NCBI GenBank assembly: GCA_017983955.1
Contig: JAGOAJ010000017.1
Coordinates: 1-63,487, forward strand
Source of the DNA: Burkholderiaceae bacterium
GTDB taxonomy: Bacteria > Pseudomonadota > Gammaproteobacteria > Burkholderiales > Burkholderiaceae_B
Direction: 5' to 3'
DNA: 63,487 nt
The notes below the pieces were generated by a model. It did no database searches, had not been told where the DNA came from, and saw only the letters and a list, made by a program, of their open reading frames with translations. The stretch's first letter is position 1. Every line of letters begins with the position of its first letter. This document shows, piece after piece, positions 55,457-63,487 of this stretch. The position numbers and the translations under genes are program-made.

Positions 55457-57349
55457 TTATTCGGGATTAGCCGCCGTTTCACGTAAGCGGCAATCCAGCT
55501 CCAGGGTCAGTTCATCTATACCCATGATATCCAGAGTGACGATATGACCACGTTCAAGTTCCGGTAAGCCCGCGACCCGCGTTACCAGGGGCACGCCTTC
55601 CAAGCGGACCAGGTCATCACGCAGCACGCTGGCTTCTATCGTGCGCAGGCCCTGTTGCTGCAGCCAGCGCAAACACCAGTAACGCTCCATGGATGACTGG
55701 TAGTCGTTCCAGATGCTGTATTGCGCTTCGAAGCCGCCAATAATGGCGAACAGGTCGGCATCCTTGGGTTTGTAGGGGGCAACCAGGCGCGCCGATATCC
55801 CGTGTTCAGCAGTTGCCAGAATTTGTCCCTGGTTGATCAAGTCCACATAGCGGCGCAAGGGCGAGGTTGACCAGGCGTATTGCGGCACGCCTATGGCTTC
55901 GTGCGGCAGGGCATGGGTGGACATACGTACGCGGCCTGCCTGCTGAGAGCGATAAATGCCAGGCACGCCATGGGTGGCCATCAAGCCGCCCCACAGGTTG
56001 TTGGCCAATATCATGTATTCCGCGACCAGTCGGTCCAGTGGCGCATTGCGACGACGCGGCACCAAAAGGACAGGGGTGTCAGGATCGTCATGGGGGCCTT
56101 GCAGAACAAAGGAATATTCCACACGATTATTGTTCTCGGATTTGCCGCGTATTTCATCGCGCTGACGTGACAGGTGGCCAGCAAAGCGCCACAAGGGTCT
56201 TAGCCAGTCGCCATAGGGGATGTCTGCCGTTGCGTCATCCAGCAGGGCTTCTGTGCTGCTGTCTTCCAGGGCGCTGTGCCGCAGGTTTTCGCGTACCTGA
56301 ATTTGCTCCACGCGGGTTTCAGACGAAATGATTTCGCCGGTGGCCAGATTGGCCTGCACATACAGCGACAAGGCCGGTCTAAGCTGGCCTGCATCCAGGG
56401 AGTAGGCCTTGATCAGTTCATCCGGCAGCATGGTGATCTTATGCCCGGGGGTATACACCGTCGACATCCGATTCCTGGCCATCAGGTCAAGTTCGCTGTC
56501 GCGGCTGATGGCTAGTGCTGGCGCGGCGATATGCACGCCTATCTGCACCAGGTCGCCACCCAGTGAGGTCACTGACAGGGCATCATCGACCTCGGTGGTG
56601 TTGTCGTCGTCCACCGAGTAAGCCACCACATCAGCCACTGGCAGGTCGGCGCGTATGTCAGGCAGTTGCACCGGCGGAAACTGGCTGCCCTTGGGGAAGT
56701 TAACCGCCATAAAGCGATGTTGGTGCAAGGCCAGCGGGTGTGGCCAGGCGCCCACCTTCAGCAATAACCTTTCCGGCCCTATGCCCAACTGGGTGTAAGC
56801 GGCTTCGAAGGCCTTCCATTGCTGGCTATTTTTGTCCGGACGGGTCAGCAGAGTGTTGACCACATCGGCAATAGGCGCGGGCAATTCACCGGCCACCAAC
56901 TGGTCGGTCCATTCTTTTTGCTGTTCAGCTTGTTTTTGTTTCTTTTCGATAGCGGCCAAAGCAGCAGTCAGTATTTCAGGCGGGGCAGGGCGGTACTGGC
57001 CCTTGCCGCGTCGGTGGAAATAGGCTGGGGCGCTGTTCAAGGCGAAGATCAGACCGGCTTTTTCAATGGCGCTGGGTGTGTGGCCAAAGTAGTCGGCAGC
57101 AAAATTAGCTGCTTCAAATTCCTCTTGGGGTGCGCACTCCCACAGAAAATCTATTTCCAGCGTGGCGGCCAAGGCGCGGGCTTGTTCCAGCAGGGCAGCA
57201 GGCGCTGGAGCGTCAAATTGGAACAGGACGCTGGAATTTTTGATTTTGCTGCGTTTGCCGGACTCGGACTCCACCTGCATGGTGGTGTCTGCTTGTGAAA
57301 ATATTTTCTCGGCTTTGAAATTGCCACTGTCTTCGTAAAGAACGTACAT
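55457..57349 (-). CDS. RNase II/VacB-family exoribonuclease (RNB domain)
   Basis: A 630-residue RNB-family 3'-5' exoribonuclease. The catalytic RNB domain starts near residue 230, with the metal-binding aspartates in YSVDDDNTTEVDDALS and later ARNRMSTVYTPGHKITMLPD. A winged N-terminal region replaces obvious cold-shock domains, and the C-terminus has a weak S1-like stretch (VTRVAGLPELERGHIVTL). It is shorter than RNase R, so the exact symbol is left blank. tonB-like follows after 5 bp. Confidence 0.88.
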   Translation of the reverse strand: MYVLYEDSGNFKAEKIFSQADTTMQVESESGKRSKIKNSSVLFQFDAPAPAALLEQARALAATLEIDFLWECAPQEEFEAANFAADYFGHTPSAIEKAGLIFALNSAPAYFHRRGKGQYRPAPPEILTAALAAIEKKQKQAEQQKEWTDQLVAGELPAPIADVVNTLLTRPDKNSQQWKAFEAAYTQLGIGPERLLLKVGAWPHPLALHQHRFMAVNFPKGSQFPPVQLPDIRADLPVADVVAYSVDDDNTTEVDDALSVTSLGGDLVQIGVHIAAPALAISRDSELDLMARNRMSTVYTPGHKITMLPDELIKAYSLDAGQLRPALSLYVQANLATGEIISSETRVEQIQVRENLRHSALEDSSTEALLDDATADIPYGDWLRPLWRFAGHLSRQRDEIRGKSENNNRVEYSFVLQGPHDDPDTPVLLVPRRRNAPLDRLVAEYMILANNLWGGLMATHGVPGIYRSQQAGRVRMSTHALPHEAIGVPQYAWSTSPLRRYVDLINQGQILATAEHGISARLVAPYKPKDADLFAIIGGFEAQYSIWNDYQSSMERYWCLRWLQQQGLRTIEASVLRDDLVRLEGVPLVTRVAGLPELERGHIVTLDIMGIDELTLELDCRLRETAANPE

Positions 57350-57383
57350 GATTTTCCGTGGGGACGCGCAAGCGTCAATATGA

Positions 57384-57983
57384 TTAGGGCGTAGATGGTG
57401 TGGCTAGGGCGAACTCAAGGACTTCCGGTAGCCAGCGCTCGAAGTCGGAAATACCGTGATCGCCGCCTTCCAGGATGCGGCCTTGGCTACCGGCGTACCA
57501 GTTGGCCATGTCCTGCCAGTCCAGGACTTCGTCGCCCTTGCAGGCCAATAAATAATAGCGTTCGGGGTGAGCGGGTTTGCCCGTAGCGATTTCGGCCAGT
57601 TCGTCGATATATTCAGGTAAAAAAACAAACGCCGCATCAGAATGATACTGGGTATGCTCGCCTACCTGGGTAGCCAGGCTGTTGGCGGCATAAACCGCAG
57701 GGTTAAGGACTACAGCACGGCATTTCCAGTGTTCGGCCAGGTTGGTGGCGTAATAGCCGCCCAAGGACGAGCCGACGATGACCAGATCCTGGCTGATATT
57801 GACACCTTGTGCCTGGGCTTGTTCTATCAGGTGAGTGGCCATGGCGATCGCGGCTGCTGGACTGGCAGGCAGTTGTGGACATACCCATAGTTCAGCCAGG
57901 CCGCGTTCAGCCAGAGCCGCACCCATCAGTTTGGCTTTGTAGGATAGCGGGGAAGAACGGAAACCGTGCAGATAGAGAATCAT
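57384..57983 (-). CDS. YqiA/YcfP-type alpha/beta hydrolase
   Basis: A 199-residue esterase-like protein. LYLHGFRSSPLSYKAKLM (oxyanion region) and the nucleophile elbow VGSSLGGYYATNLAE are the YqiA/UPF0227 signatures. The C-terminal GDHGISDFERWLPEV supplies the catalytic His. Natural substrate unknown. It sits between mpl and the RNB gene on the same strand. Confidence 0.88.
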   Translation of the reverse strand: MILYLHGFRSSPLSYKAKLMGAALAERGLAELWVCPQLPASPAAAIAMATHLIEQAQAQGVNISQDLVIVGSSLGGYYATNLAEHWKCRAVVLNPAVYAANSLATQVGEHTQYHSDAAFVFLPEYIDELAEIATGKPAHPERYYLLACKGDEVLDWQDMANWYAGSQGRILEGGDHGISDFERWLPEVLEFALATPSTP

Positions 57984-58002
57984 GGCGGGCCTTAAGTCGA
58001 GG

Positions 58003-59361
58003 TTACAGATGGTCCAATAGTTTTTGATGTACAGCGCCGAAGCTGCCGTTACTCATTACCAGTATGGTATCGCCAGCGCGAGCAACCGAGCACACTGCCT
58101 GTACCATTTTATCCAGATCGGTCCAGCCCGAGGCGCGCGCGCCTAATGGCGCTAATACCTGTGCCGGGTCCCAACCTAGGGCGTGCTTGCCGCTGGTTTC
58201 GCCATAGCAGAACACCAGATCAGCCTGCTGCAGTGCCTTGGGCAGTTGCGCCGCCATGGCGCCCAGCTTCATGGTGTTAGACCGAGGTTCCAGAACCGCC
58301 AGAATACGGCCTGTACCCACTTGCTGGCGCAAACCGGCCAAGGTGGTGGTGATGGCCGTAGGATGATGGGCAAAGTCGTCATATACCTGGATGTCGCGTA
58401 CCGTGCCGCGCAGCTCCATGCGTCGTTTGACCCCTAGGAACCGGGTCAGGGCGGCGATGGCGTCCTGGCTGGCTACGCCTGCCTGCGCTGCCGCCGCTAT
58501 CGCCGCCAGGGCATTCATGCGGTTGTGTTCGCCGGTCAGATTCCAGCTTACCTGGCCTATGACGGTGCCATGGTGCGCGACCTGGAAATGGCTGGGATGG
58601 CCATCCGTCAGCGCTTGCCATTGTCCTTGCGGGCCAAATGTATCTATAGCAGTCCAGCAGCCACGCGCAATGACGCGATCCAGGGCAGGGCAGACAGCAG
58701 GTCGGATAACCCGCCCGCTGGCGGGGACAGTGCGTATCAAATGATGAAACTGGGTTTCTATGGCGGCCAGATCGGGGAAAATATCGGCGTGGTCATATTC
58801 CAGGTTATTCAGCACCACGGTGCGCGGCCGATAATGTACAAACTTGGACCGCTTGTCAAAGAAGGCTGTATCGTATTCGTCGGCCTCTATAACAAATAAG
58901 GATTGCGCGGGCTGGTAGCGGGCGGACACTTTCAGACCTGGCGCTATTCCGCCTATCAGGAAGTTTGGTTGCAAGCCGGCGCACTCCAGTACCCAGGCCA
59001 GCATGGAGCTGGTGGTGGTTTTGCCATGGGTGCCAGCCACTGCCAGCACATGTTGGCCTTGCAGTATGTGTTCGCCCAACCACTGCGGCCCTGATATATA
59101 GGGCAGGCCCTGATCCAGTATGGCTTCCATCAGGGGGTTGCCGCGACTGACCACATTGCCTATCACGTAAAGGTCGGGTTTAAGGTCAGTTTGGTTGGCG
59201 CCAAAGCCTTCGGTCAGGGCTATGCCCTGTTCCTGCAGTTGGGTGCTCATGGGCGGGTAAACGCCGGTGTCGCAACCCGTGACGGTGTGGCCAGCCGAGC
59301 GCGCGATCAAGGCCAGTCCGCCCATGAACGTGCCGCAAATTCCCAGAATATGTAAGTGCAT
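58003..59361 (-). CDS. mpl: UDP-MurNAc:L-Ala-gamma-D-Glu-meso-DAP ligase (murein recycling)
   Basis: A 452-residue Mur ligase that attaches recycled tripeptide to UDP-MurNAc. It has an N-terminal Rossmann start LHILGICGTFMGGLALIARS, ATP loop AVAGTHGKTTTSSMLAWV and VIEADEYDTAFFDKRSKFVH, typical of Mpl rather than MurC. Start 59361 has a strong GGAGG upstream; an in-frame ATG at 59418 adds 19 residues without support. It is divergent from the tlpA-like gene. Confidence 0.94.
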   Translation of the reverse strand: MHLHILGICGTFMGGLALIARSAGHTVTGCDTGVYPPMSTQLQEQGIALTEGFGANQTDLKPDLYVIGNVVSRGNPLMEAILDQGLPYISGPQWLGEHILQGQHVLAVAGTHGKTTTSSMLAWVLECAGLQPNFLIGGIAPGLKVSARYQPAQSLFVIEADEYDTAFFDKRSKFVHYRPRTVVLNNLEYDHADIFPDLAAIETQFHHLIRTVPASGRVIRPAVCPALDRVIARGCWTAIDTFGPQGQWQALTDGHPSHFQVAHHGTVIGQVSWNLTGEHNRMNALAAIAAAAQAGVASQDAIAALTRFLGVKRRMELRGTVRDIQVYDDFAHHPTAITTTLAGLRQQVGTGRILAVLEPRSNTMKLGAMAAQLPKALQQADLVFCYGETSGKHALGWDPAQVLAPLGARASGWTDLDKMVQAVCSVARAGDTILVMSNGSFGAVHQKLLDHL

Positions 59362-59449
59362 ACGTGTCCTCCGTCCTCCATTGTATTGGCTAGTGTCGAG
59401 ATACGCGGATGCTATCATGCAGGCGCTAGTGTTTTATTGAAGTGAACCT

Positions 59450-59953
59450 ATGAGACGGCGTGATTTTTTAGTAGTAACGGCCCTGGCCACTGGTCTGGGC
59501 GCAAGCGGCATGGGCATGCCTGCGTTGGCTAGCGCTTTGGCGCCAGATCCATTTTATGGTCATGAATTTCCCGATAGTACAGGTCAGCAGAAAAGCCTGA
59601 CGGATTACCTCGGCCAGCCGCTGGTGCTGAATTTCTGGGCGACCTGGTGTCCGCCTTGCGTCAAAGAAATGCCTGATCTGCAAGAGCTGCATGAAAAATA
59701 CCCGAACATACATATAGTGGGTTTGGCGGTGGACACGGCCAGCAACGTGCTGAAGTTCGGCGATAAAGTCAGCGTCAGCTATCCCTTGCTTGTGGCTGGT
59801 CACGGCGGAATAAGCCTGATGCGTGATCTGGGTAATAAAACGGGTGGACTGCCCTATACCGTAATATTTGATGCCCAGGGACGCCTGGCTCATCGCATCC
59901 TGGGCCAGATCAATCCCACCGACTTGGATGCATTGTTGGCAGCCATGTCCTGA
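59450..59953 (+). CDS. TlpA-like periplasmic thiol-disulfide protein
   Basis: A 167-residue thioredoxin-fold protein. The signal starts MRRRDFLVVTALATGLGASG, a twin-arginine type, and the redox site is FWATWCPPCVKEMPDL. The cis-proline lies in GGLPYTVIFD. It is likely to reduce or shuffle periplasmic disulfides, for example in cytochrome c maturation. A gap of about 110 bp separates it from aroQ. Confidence 0.9.
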   Translation: MRRRDFLVVTALATGLGASGMGMPALASALAPDPFYGHEFPDSTGQQKSLTDYLGQPLVLNFWATWCPPCVKEMPDLQELHEKYPNIHIVGLAVDTASNVLKFGDKVSVSYPLLVAGHGGISLMRDLGNKTGGLPYTVIFDAQGRLAHRILGQINPTDLDALLAAMS

Positions 59954-60064
59954 TGGGTATAGTGTGCTGGCTGGTGGCTTACAGATAGCGCTAATACAAT
60001 GTAGTAATGGACAAACATGGCGTTTTAGCGTAAAAAGTCGGTCTGTCTACCTGAAAAAACCATA

Positions 60065-60499
60065 ATGGCGCAACACATACTTGTTTTGCATGGCCCCAAC
60101 CTGAATTTGCTTGGCAGCCGCGAACCCGAGGTCTATGGTCGCGATACGCTGGCCGACATTGACCAACGTCTACAGACGCTGGCTGGGGAAGCTGGTGCCG
60201 CTTGCCAGACCTTCCAAAGCAATCATGAAGGGGAGCTGGTGGATAGAATTCAGGCGGCAGGCCGTGATGGCACAGATTTCATTATTATCAATGCTGCAGC
60301 GTATACGCACACCAGTGTCGCCATACGCGATGCGCTGGCAGCCGTAGCAATTCCTTTCATTGAAGTGCATTTGTCTAACGTCCATAAGCGCGAACCCTTT
60401 CGCCATCATTCGTTTCTGTCGGATACGGCGCAAGGCGTGATCGTGGGACTGGGTTCCCATGGGTATATTTCTGCCCTGCGTTATGCTTTGGCCGATTAA
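60065..60499 (+). CDS. aroQ: 3-Dehydroquinate dehydratase, type II
   Basis: A 144-residue dodecameric type II dehydroquinase of the shikimate pathway. [20 protein letters not shown] with the catalytic Tyr, [30 protein letters not shown] and [17 protein letters not shown] are complete. It precedes accB-accC, the usual order in this group. Confidence 0.97.
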   Translation: MAQHILVLHGPNLNLLGSREPEVYGRDTLADIDQRLQTLAGEAGAACQTFQSNHEGELVDRIQAAGRDGTDFIIINAAAYTHTSVAIRDALAAVAIPFIEVHLSNVHKREPFRHHSFLSDTAQGVIVGLGSHGYISALRYALAD

Positions 60500-60585
60500 G
60501 CAAGTGCGTTATCACTCTTTTTAACTGTTAATTATTCGCGTTACCCCAATGCAAAGGCAAAGGGGTGATGCCATGGGATGTAGGT

Positions 60586-61017
60586 ATGGACCTCAGAAAG
60601 CTGAAAACCTTGATAGACCTGGTTGCCGAGTCGGGGATAGCCGAGCTGGAAATCACCGAAGGTGATGACAAAGTCAAAATCGTCAAATTTTCACAGGCCG
60701 TACAGCCCGTGGTTCAGGCTGCGCCTGTCACCACGGTGGCCGTTGCCGCTCCAGAAGTTGTTGCAGCACCGCCTGCGCCCACGGGTCATGCCGTCAAGGC
60801 TCCAATGGTAGGTACTTTCTACCGTGCGCCCAACCCCGGCGCCTCGCCTTTTGTTGAAATCGGCCAAGCCGTCAAAGAAGGCGAGCCTTTGTGCATCATC
60901 GAGGCCATGAAGCTGCTGAACGAAATCGAAGCGGACAAATCTGGCGTCATCAAGGAAATTCTGGTCGAGAACGGCGAACCTGTCGAATACGGTCAACCCT
61001 TGTTTGTTATTGGCTAA
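60586..61017 (+). CDS. accB: Biotin carboxyl carrier protein of acetyl-CoA carboxylase
   Basis: A 143-residue BCCP. An N-terminal [18 protein letters not shown] helix, an Ala/Pro linker (about 40-68) and a C-terminal biotinyl domain with Lys109 in [16 protein letters not shown]. The start at 60586 matches family N-termini; an in-frame ATG at 60565 is less likely. accC starts 3 bp after the stop. Confidence 0.97.
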   Translation: MDLRKLKTLIDLVAESGIAELEITEGDDKVKIVKFSQAVQPVVQAAPVTTVAVAAPEVVAAPPAPTGHAVKAPMVGTFYRAPNPGASPFVEIGQAVKEGEPLCIIEAMKLLNEIEADKSGVIKEILVENGEPVEYGQPLFVIG

Positions 61018-61020
61018 TGC

Positions 61021-62367
61021 ATGTTTGAAAAAATCCTTATTGCTAACCGTGGCGAAATCGCCTTGCGTATCCAGCGTGCTTGCCGCGAAATGGGTATTAA
61101 AACGGTCGTGGTTCACTCGGAAGCCGATCGCGACGCCAAATACGTGCGTCTGGCCGATGAATCTGTCTGTATAGGCCCCGCATCGCCGCGCGATAGTTAT
61201 CTGAATATGCCCGCGATCATTTCCGCGGCTGAAGTTACTGATGCTGAAGCCATACACCCTGGTTATGGCTTTTTGGCTGAAAATGCTGATTTCGCCGAGC
61301 GCGTCGAAAAAAGCGGCTTTGTATTCATAGGCCCGCGCCCTGAAACCATACGCATGATGGGTGACAAGGTTTGCGCGAAAAGGACCATGATAGAAGCAGG
61401 CGTGCCCGTGGTCCCTGGTTCGGAAGGCGCTTTGCCTGAAGACCCTCAGGAAGTCATACGTATTGCGCGCGAAGTCGGTTATCCCGTCATCATCAAAGCC
61501 TCCGGTGGTGGCGGTGGTCGCGGTATGCGTGTGGTCTATACCGAAGCTGCCTTGTTAAGCGCAGTCACCATGACCCGCTCCGAAGCGGCTGTAGCCTTCA
61601 ATAATCCTGAAGTCTACATGGAAAAATACCTGGAAAATCCGCGTCACATCGAAATCCAGATTCTGGCCGATGGCGGGCGTAACGCCGTTTGGTTGGGCGA
61701 ACGCGATTGTTCTATGCAGCGCCGTCACCAAAAGGTGATCGAGGAAGCGCCTGCACCTGGCATTCCGCGCCGTCTTATAGAACGCATAGGCGAGCGTTGC
61801 TCCGAAGCCAGTCGCAAGATGGGCTATCGTGGGGCAGGCACCTTTGAATTCCTATACGAAAATGGCGAATTTTTCTTCATAGAAATGAACACCCGTATCC
61901 AGGTCGAGCACACCATTACCGAAATGGTCACCGGCATAGACTTGGTTCAGCAGCAAATACTAATTGCTGCTGGGGAAAAATTCACCTTGCGTCAGCGCGA
62001 TGTGCAGATCAAAGGGCACTCTATTGAATGCCGTATAAATGCCGAAGACGCCTTCAAATTCACGCCCAGTCCTGGACGTATCACTAGCTGGCACACTCCG
62101 GGTGGCCCAGGCGTGCGCATGGATTCCCATGTGTTCACCGGTTATGTGGTGCCGCCTCACTATGATTCCATGATCGCCAAGTTGATTACCTATGGCGATA
62201 CCCGCTTGCAAGCTATCGCGCGCATGGAAATCGCCTTGTCCGAGATGGCTGTCGAAGGGATAAGCACCAATATCCCGTTGCATCGTGAACTCATGCAGGA
62301 TGCCCGCTTTGTCGAAGGCGGTACCAGCATTCACTATCTGGAACAAAAGCTGGCGCAGCGCCCGTAA
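61021..62367 (+). CDS. accC: Biotin carboxylase subunit of acetyl-CoA carboxylase
   Basis: A 448-residue ATP-grasp enzyme carboxylating biotin on Acc[21 protein letters not shown], the Gly-rich ATP loop [13 protein letters not shown], and [20 protein letters not shown] are intact. By hand count 13 of 40 Ile codons are ATA, unusual for a well-expressed gene. A hairpin terminator follows. Confidence 0.98.
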   Translation: MFEKILIANRGEIALRIQRACREMGIKTVVVHSEADRDAKYVRLADESVCIGPASPRDSYLNMPAIISAAEVTDAEAIHPGYGFLAENADFAERVEKSGFVFIGPRPETIRMMGDKVCAKRTMIEAGVPVVPGSEGALPEDPQEVIRIAREVGYPVIIKASGGGGGRGMRVVYTEAALLSAVTMTRSEAAVAFNNPEVYMEKYLENPRHIEIQILADGGRNAVWLGERDCSMQRRHQKVIEEAPAPGIPRRLIERIGERCSEASRKMGYRGAGTFEFLYENGEFFFIEMNTRIQVEHTITEMVTGIDLVQQQILIAAGEKFTLRQRDVQIKGHSIECRINAEDAFKFTPSPGRITSWHTPGGPGVRMDSHVFTGYVVPPHYDSMIAKLITYGDTRLQAIARMEIALSEMAVEGISTNIPLHRELMQDARFVEGGTSIHYLEQKLAQRP

Positions 62368-62388
62368 GTTTTCCTGGTGCGGCGTTTG

Positions 62389-62425
62389 AAAACAGGGGCG
62401 CTGCCGCAGGCATTGCCCCTGTTTT
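62389..62425 (+). terminator. Intrinsic terminator between accC and prmA
   Basis: AAAACAGGGGC (62389-62399) and GCCCCTGTTTT (62415-62425) form a perfect 11-bp stem with a 15-base loop and a closing T-run. prmA starts only 17 bp later, so read-through or a promoter within the loop region must supply it. Confidence 0.85.
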
Positions 62426-62441
62426 ATTGATGGAAGAAACT

Positions 62442-63374
62442 ATGCGTGAATTAATACTGTACTGTGACGAACAAGAAGCAGAAGCGCTGTCGGACGCCTT
62501 GTTGCTGGCAGGCGTGTTGTCAGTCTCCGTCGAGGACGCCGATGGCGATACTGACCACGAGCAGCCTTTGTATGGCGAGCCTGGGCTAGAGCCTGAAGTG
62601 CATGCCTGGCATCGTAATACGGTGGTGGCGCTATTGCCTGACGATATGGACCCGGTTGAAATCCTGGAGCATGTTCGCGATTCGGGTGGCGGCAATTACC
62701 TGGGCGAGGAATGGACAGTACGCGAAGTTCACGACGCGGATTGGGTCAGACTGACCCAAGGGCAATTCGGTCCCATAGAAGTTGGTGGTCGCATTTGGAT
62801 AGTGCCTAGCTGGCATCGCGATGACCCCGAGGTACCCGACGCGTCCAGTGCCTATCAAGGCCAGGCTGGCGGGGTTGTACGCATAGAGCTGGATCCTGGC
62901 CTGGCCTTTGGTACCGGCAGTCATCCTACTACCCATTTGTGCCTGGAGTGGCTTGCTGGCCATATCCAGGGGGGCGAAAGCTTGCTGGATTATGGTTGTG
63001 GTTCTGGCATATTGGCGATTGCCGCGCGCAAGCTGGGTGCTGGTGTTACACAGGCTGTAGATATTGATGAGCAGGCGGTAGAGTCCACCCGGTATAATGC
63101 AAGGGTGAACGGTGCCGAACTTCAGGCCATGTTGCCTGACGCGCTACCCGCTGGTCAAACCCAAGTGGTGGTAGCCAACATTTTGTCCAGTCCGCTCAAG
63201 GTGCTGGCGCCTATGTTGGCAGGTCGTGTGTTACCAGGTGGGCATTTGGTCTTGTCCGGCATCCTGGAGTGGCAGGCCGAAGAAATCATACAGGCCTATG
63301 CGCCCTGGATAGAGCTCAGCGTCTGGCGTACCCGGGATGTCTGGGTGTGCATGCATGGCCGTAAAGCTGGCTAA
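62442..63374 (+). CDS. prmA: Ribosomal protein L11 methyltransferase
   Basis: A 310-residue SAM-dependent enzyme methylating L11. The N-terminal substrate domain precedes IELDPGLAFGTGSHPTTHLC and the SAM site LLDYGCGSGILAIAARKLGA; the NILSSPLK motif is also present. ATG 62442 follows GGAAG; ATG 62430 and TTG 62427 are in-frame alternatives. Confidence 0.95.
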   Translation: MRELILYCDEQEAEALSDALLLAGVLSVSVEDADGDTDHEQPLYGEPGLEPEVHAWHRNTVVALLPDDMDPVEILEHVRDSGGGNYLGEEWTVREVHDADWVRLTQGQFGPIEVGGRIWIVPSWHRDDPEVPDASSAYQGQAGGVVRIELDPGLAFGTGSHPTTHLCLEWLAGHIQGGESLLDYGCGSGILAIAARKLGAGVTQAVDIDEQAVESTRYNARVNGAELQAMLPDALPAGQTQVVVANILSSPLKVLAPMLAGRVLPGGHLVLSGILEWQAEEIIQAYAPWIELSVWRTRDVWVCMHGRKAG

Positions 63375-63398
63375 GATAAGGGCGATAGTCGATACGTA

Positions 63399-63487
63399 AT
63401 GAATCTGAATACACAATGTCCACAATGTGGGACAACTTTTCCGGTCAGTATGGAACAGTTGCAGTTACGGAAAGGCTATATCCGTTG
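63399..63487 (+). CDS. Zinc-ribbon protein (MJ0042/DUF3426-type), N-terminus only
   Basis: Starts MNLNTQCPQCGTTFPVSMEQ and runs off the window after 29 codons. The CPQCG pair is half of an MJ0042-type zinc ribbon, and such a protein (often with a C-terminal DUF3426 domain) usually follows prmA in this lineage. Only the first Cys pair is visible. Confidence 0.75.
   Translation, partial: MNLNTQCPQCGTTFPVSMEQLQLRKGYIR

Overview
This window looks like chromosomal DNA of a betaproteobacterium, most likely family Alcaligenaceae (order Burkholderiales). The grounds are recognisable gene neighbourhoods (tlpA-aroQ-accB-accC-prmA, hemL-thiE-thiD next to rubredoxin, tonB-aroE-mtgA, apbC-tamA-tamB-dcd), the protein sequences, and a medium-high GC content judged by eye. 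A distinctive habit of the housekeeping genes is frequent use of the isoleucine codon ATA (13 of 40 in accC by hand count). No rRNA, tRNA, CRISPR array, prophage or classical insertion sequence was found.

Layout. 1-4600 is accessory. It holds a PrlF/YhaV toxin-antitoxin pair cut by the window edge, gene remnants, and a three-gene cassette for a LodA/GoxA-type quinoprotein oxidase (small Tat-secreted protein, LodA-like, LodB-like). The cassette uses ATC where neighbours use ATA. 4588-13427 is surface and signalling: a DUF2007 protein, an AraC regulator divergent from an autotransporter with an extended signal peptide, small envelope proteins (BON lipoprotein, OsmB-like, DUF3309, a membrane protein), a CSS-EAL phosphodiesterase and a chemoreceptor. 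13424-27799 is core: CDF metal transporter, metG, then an apbC-tamA-tamB-dcd-decarboxylase-flavoprotein run. 28242-33114 is the glycine cleavage system (gcvT-gcvH-gcvP) behind a tandem glycine riboswitch, with an internal terminator before gcvP. It is followed by a convergent omega-aminotransferase.

The most unusual material is intergenic. A family of structured repeats of about 300 bp occurs at 27800-28192 and again, in tandem, at 34602-36436. In the last unit the 5' and 3' halves are separated by a gene for an Rpn-like PD-(D/E)XK nuclease. Two hairpins in the repeat vary between copies but keep their pairing (for example AGG/CCT, GAG/CTC, GGG/CCC), and the 3' hairpin can also fold in a mutually exclusive way. 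This resembles a nuclease-encoding mobile or regulatory element with structured ends and gene-less derivatives. I know of no description of it.

36455-45836 carries argJ, a MarR regulator and a divergent six-gene operon for aerobic 2-aminobenzoate breakdown through 2-aminobenzoyl-CoA, ending with a RidA deaminase. 45970-63487 is core: hemL, thiE, a divergent thiD, rubredoxin, yqgE-ruvX, plsC, lptG-apaH, then on the minus strand mpl, yqiA-like, an RNase II-family gene, tonB-like, aroE and mtgA, and finally tlpA-like, aroQ, accB, accC, prmA and the start of a zinc-ribbon protein.
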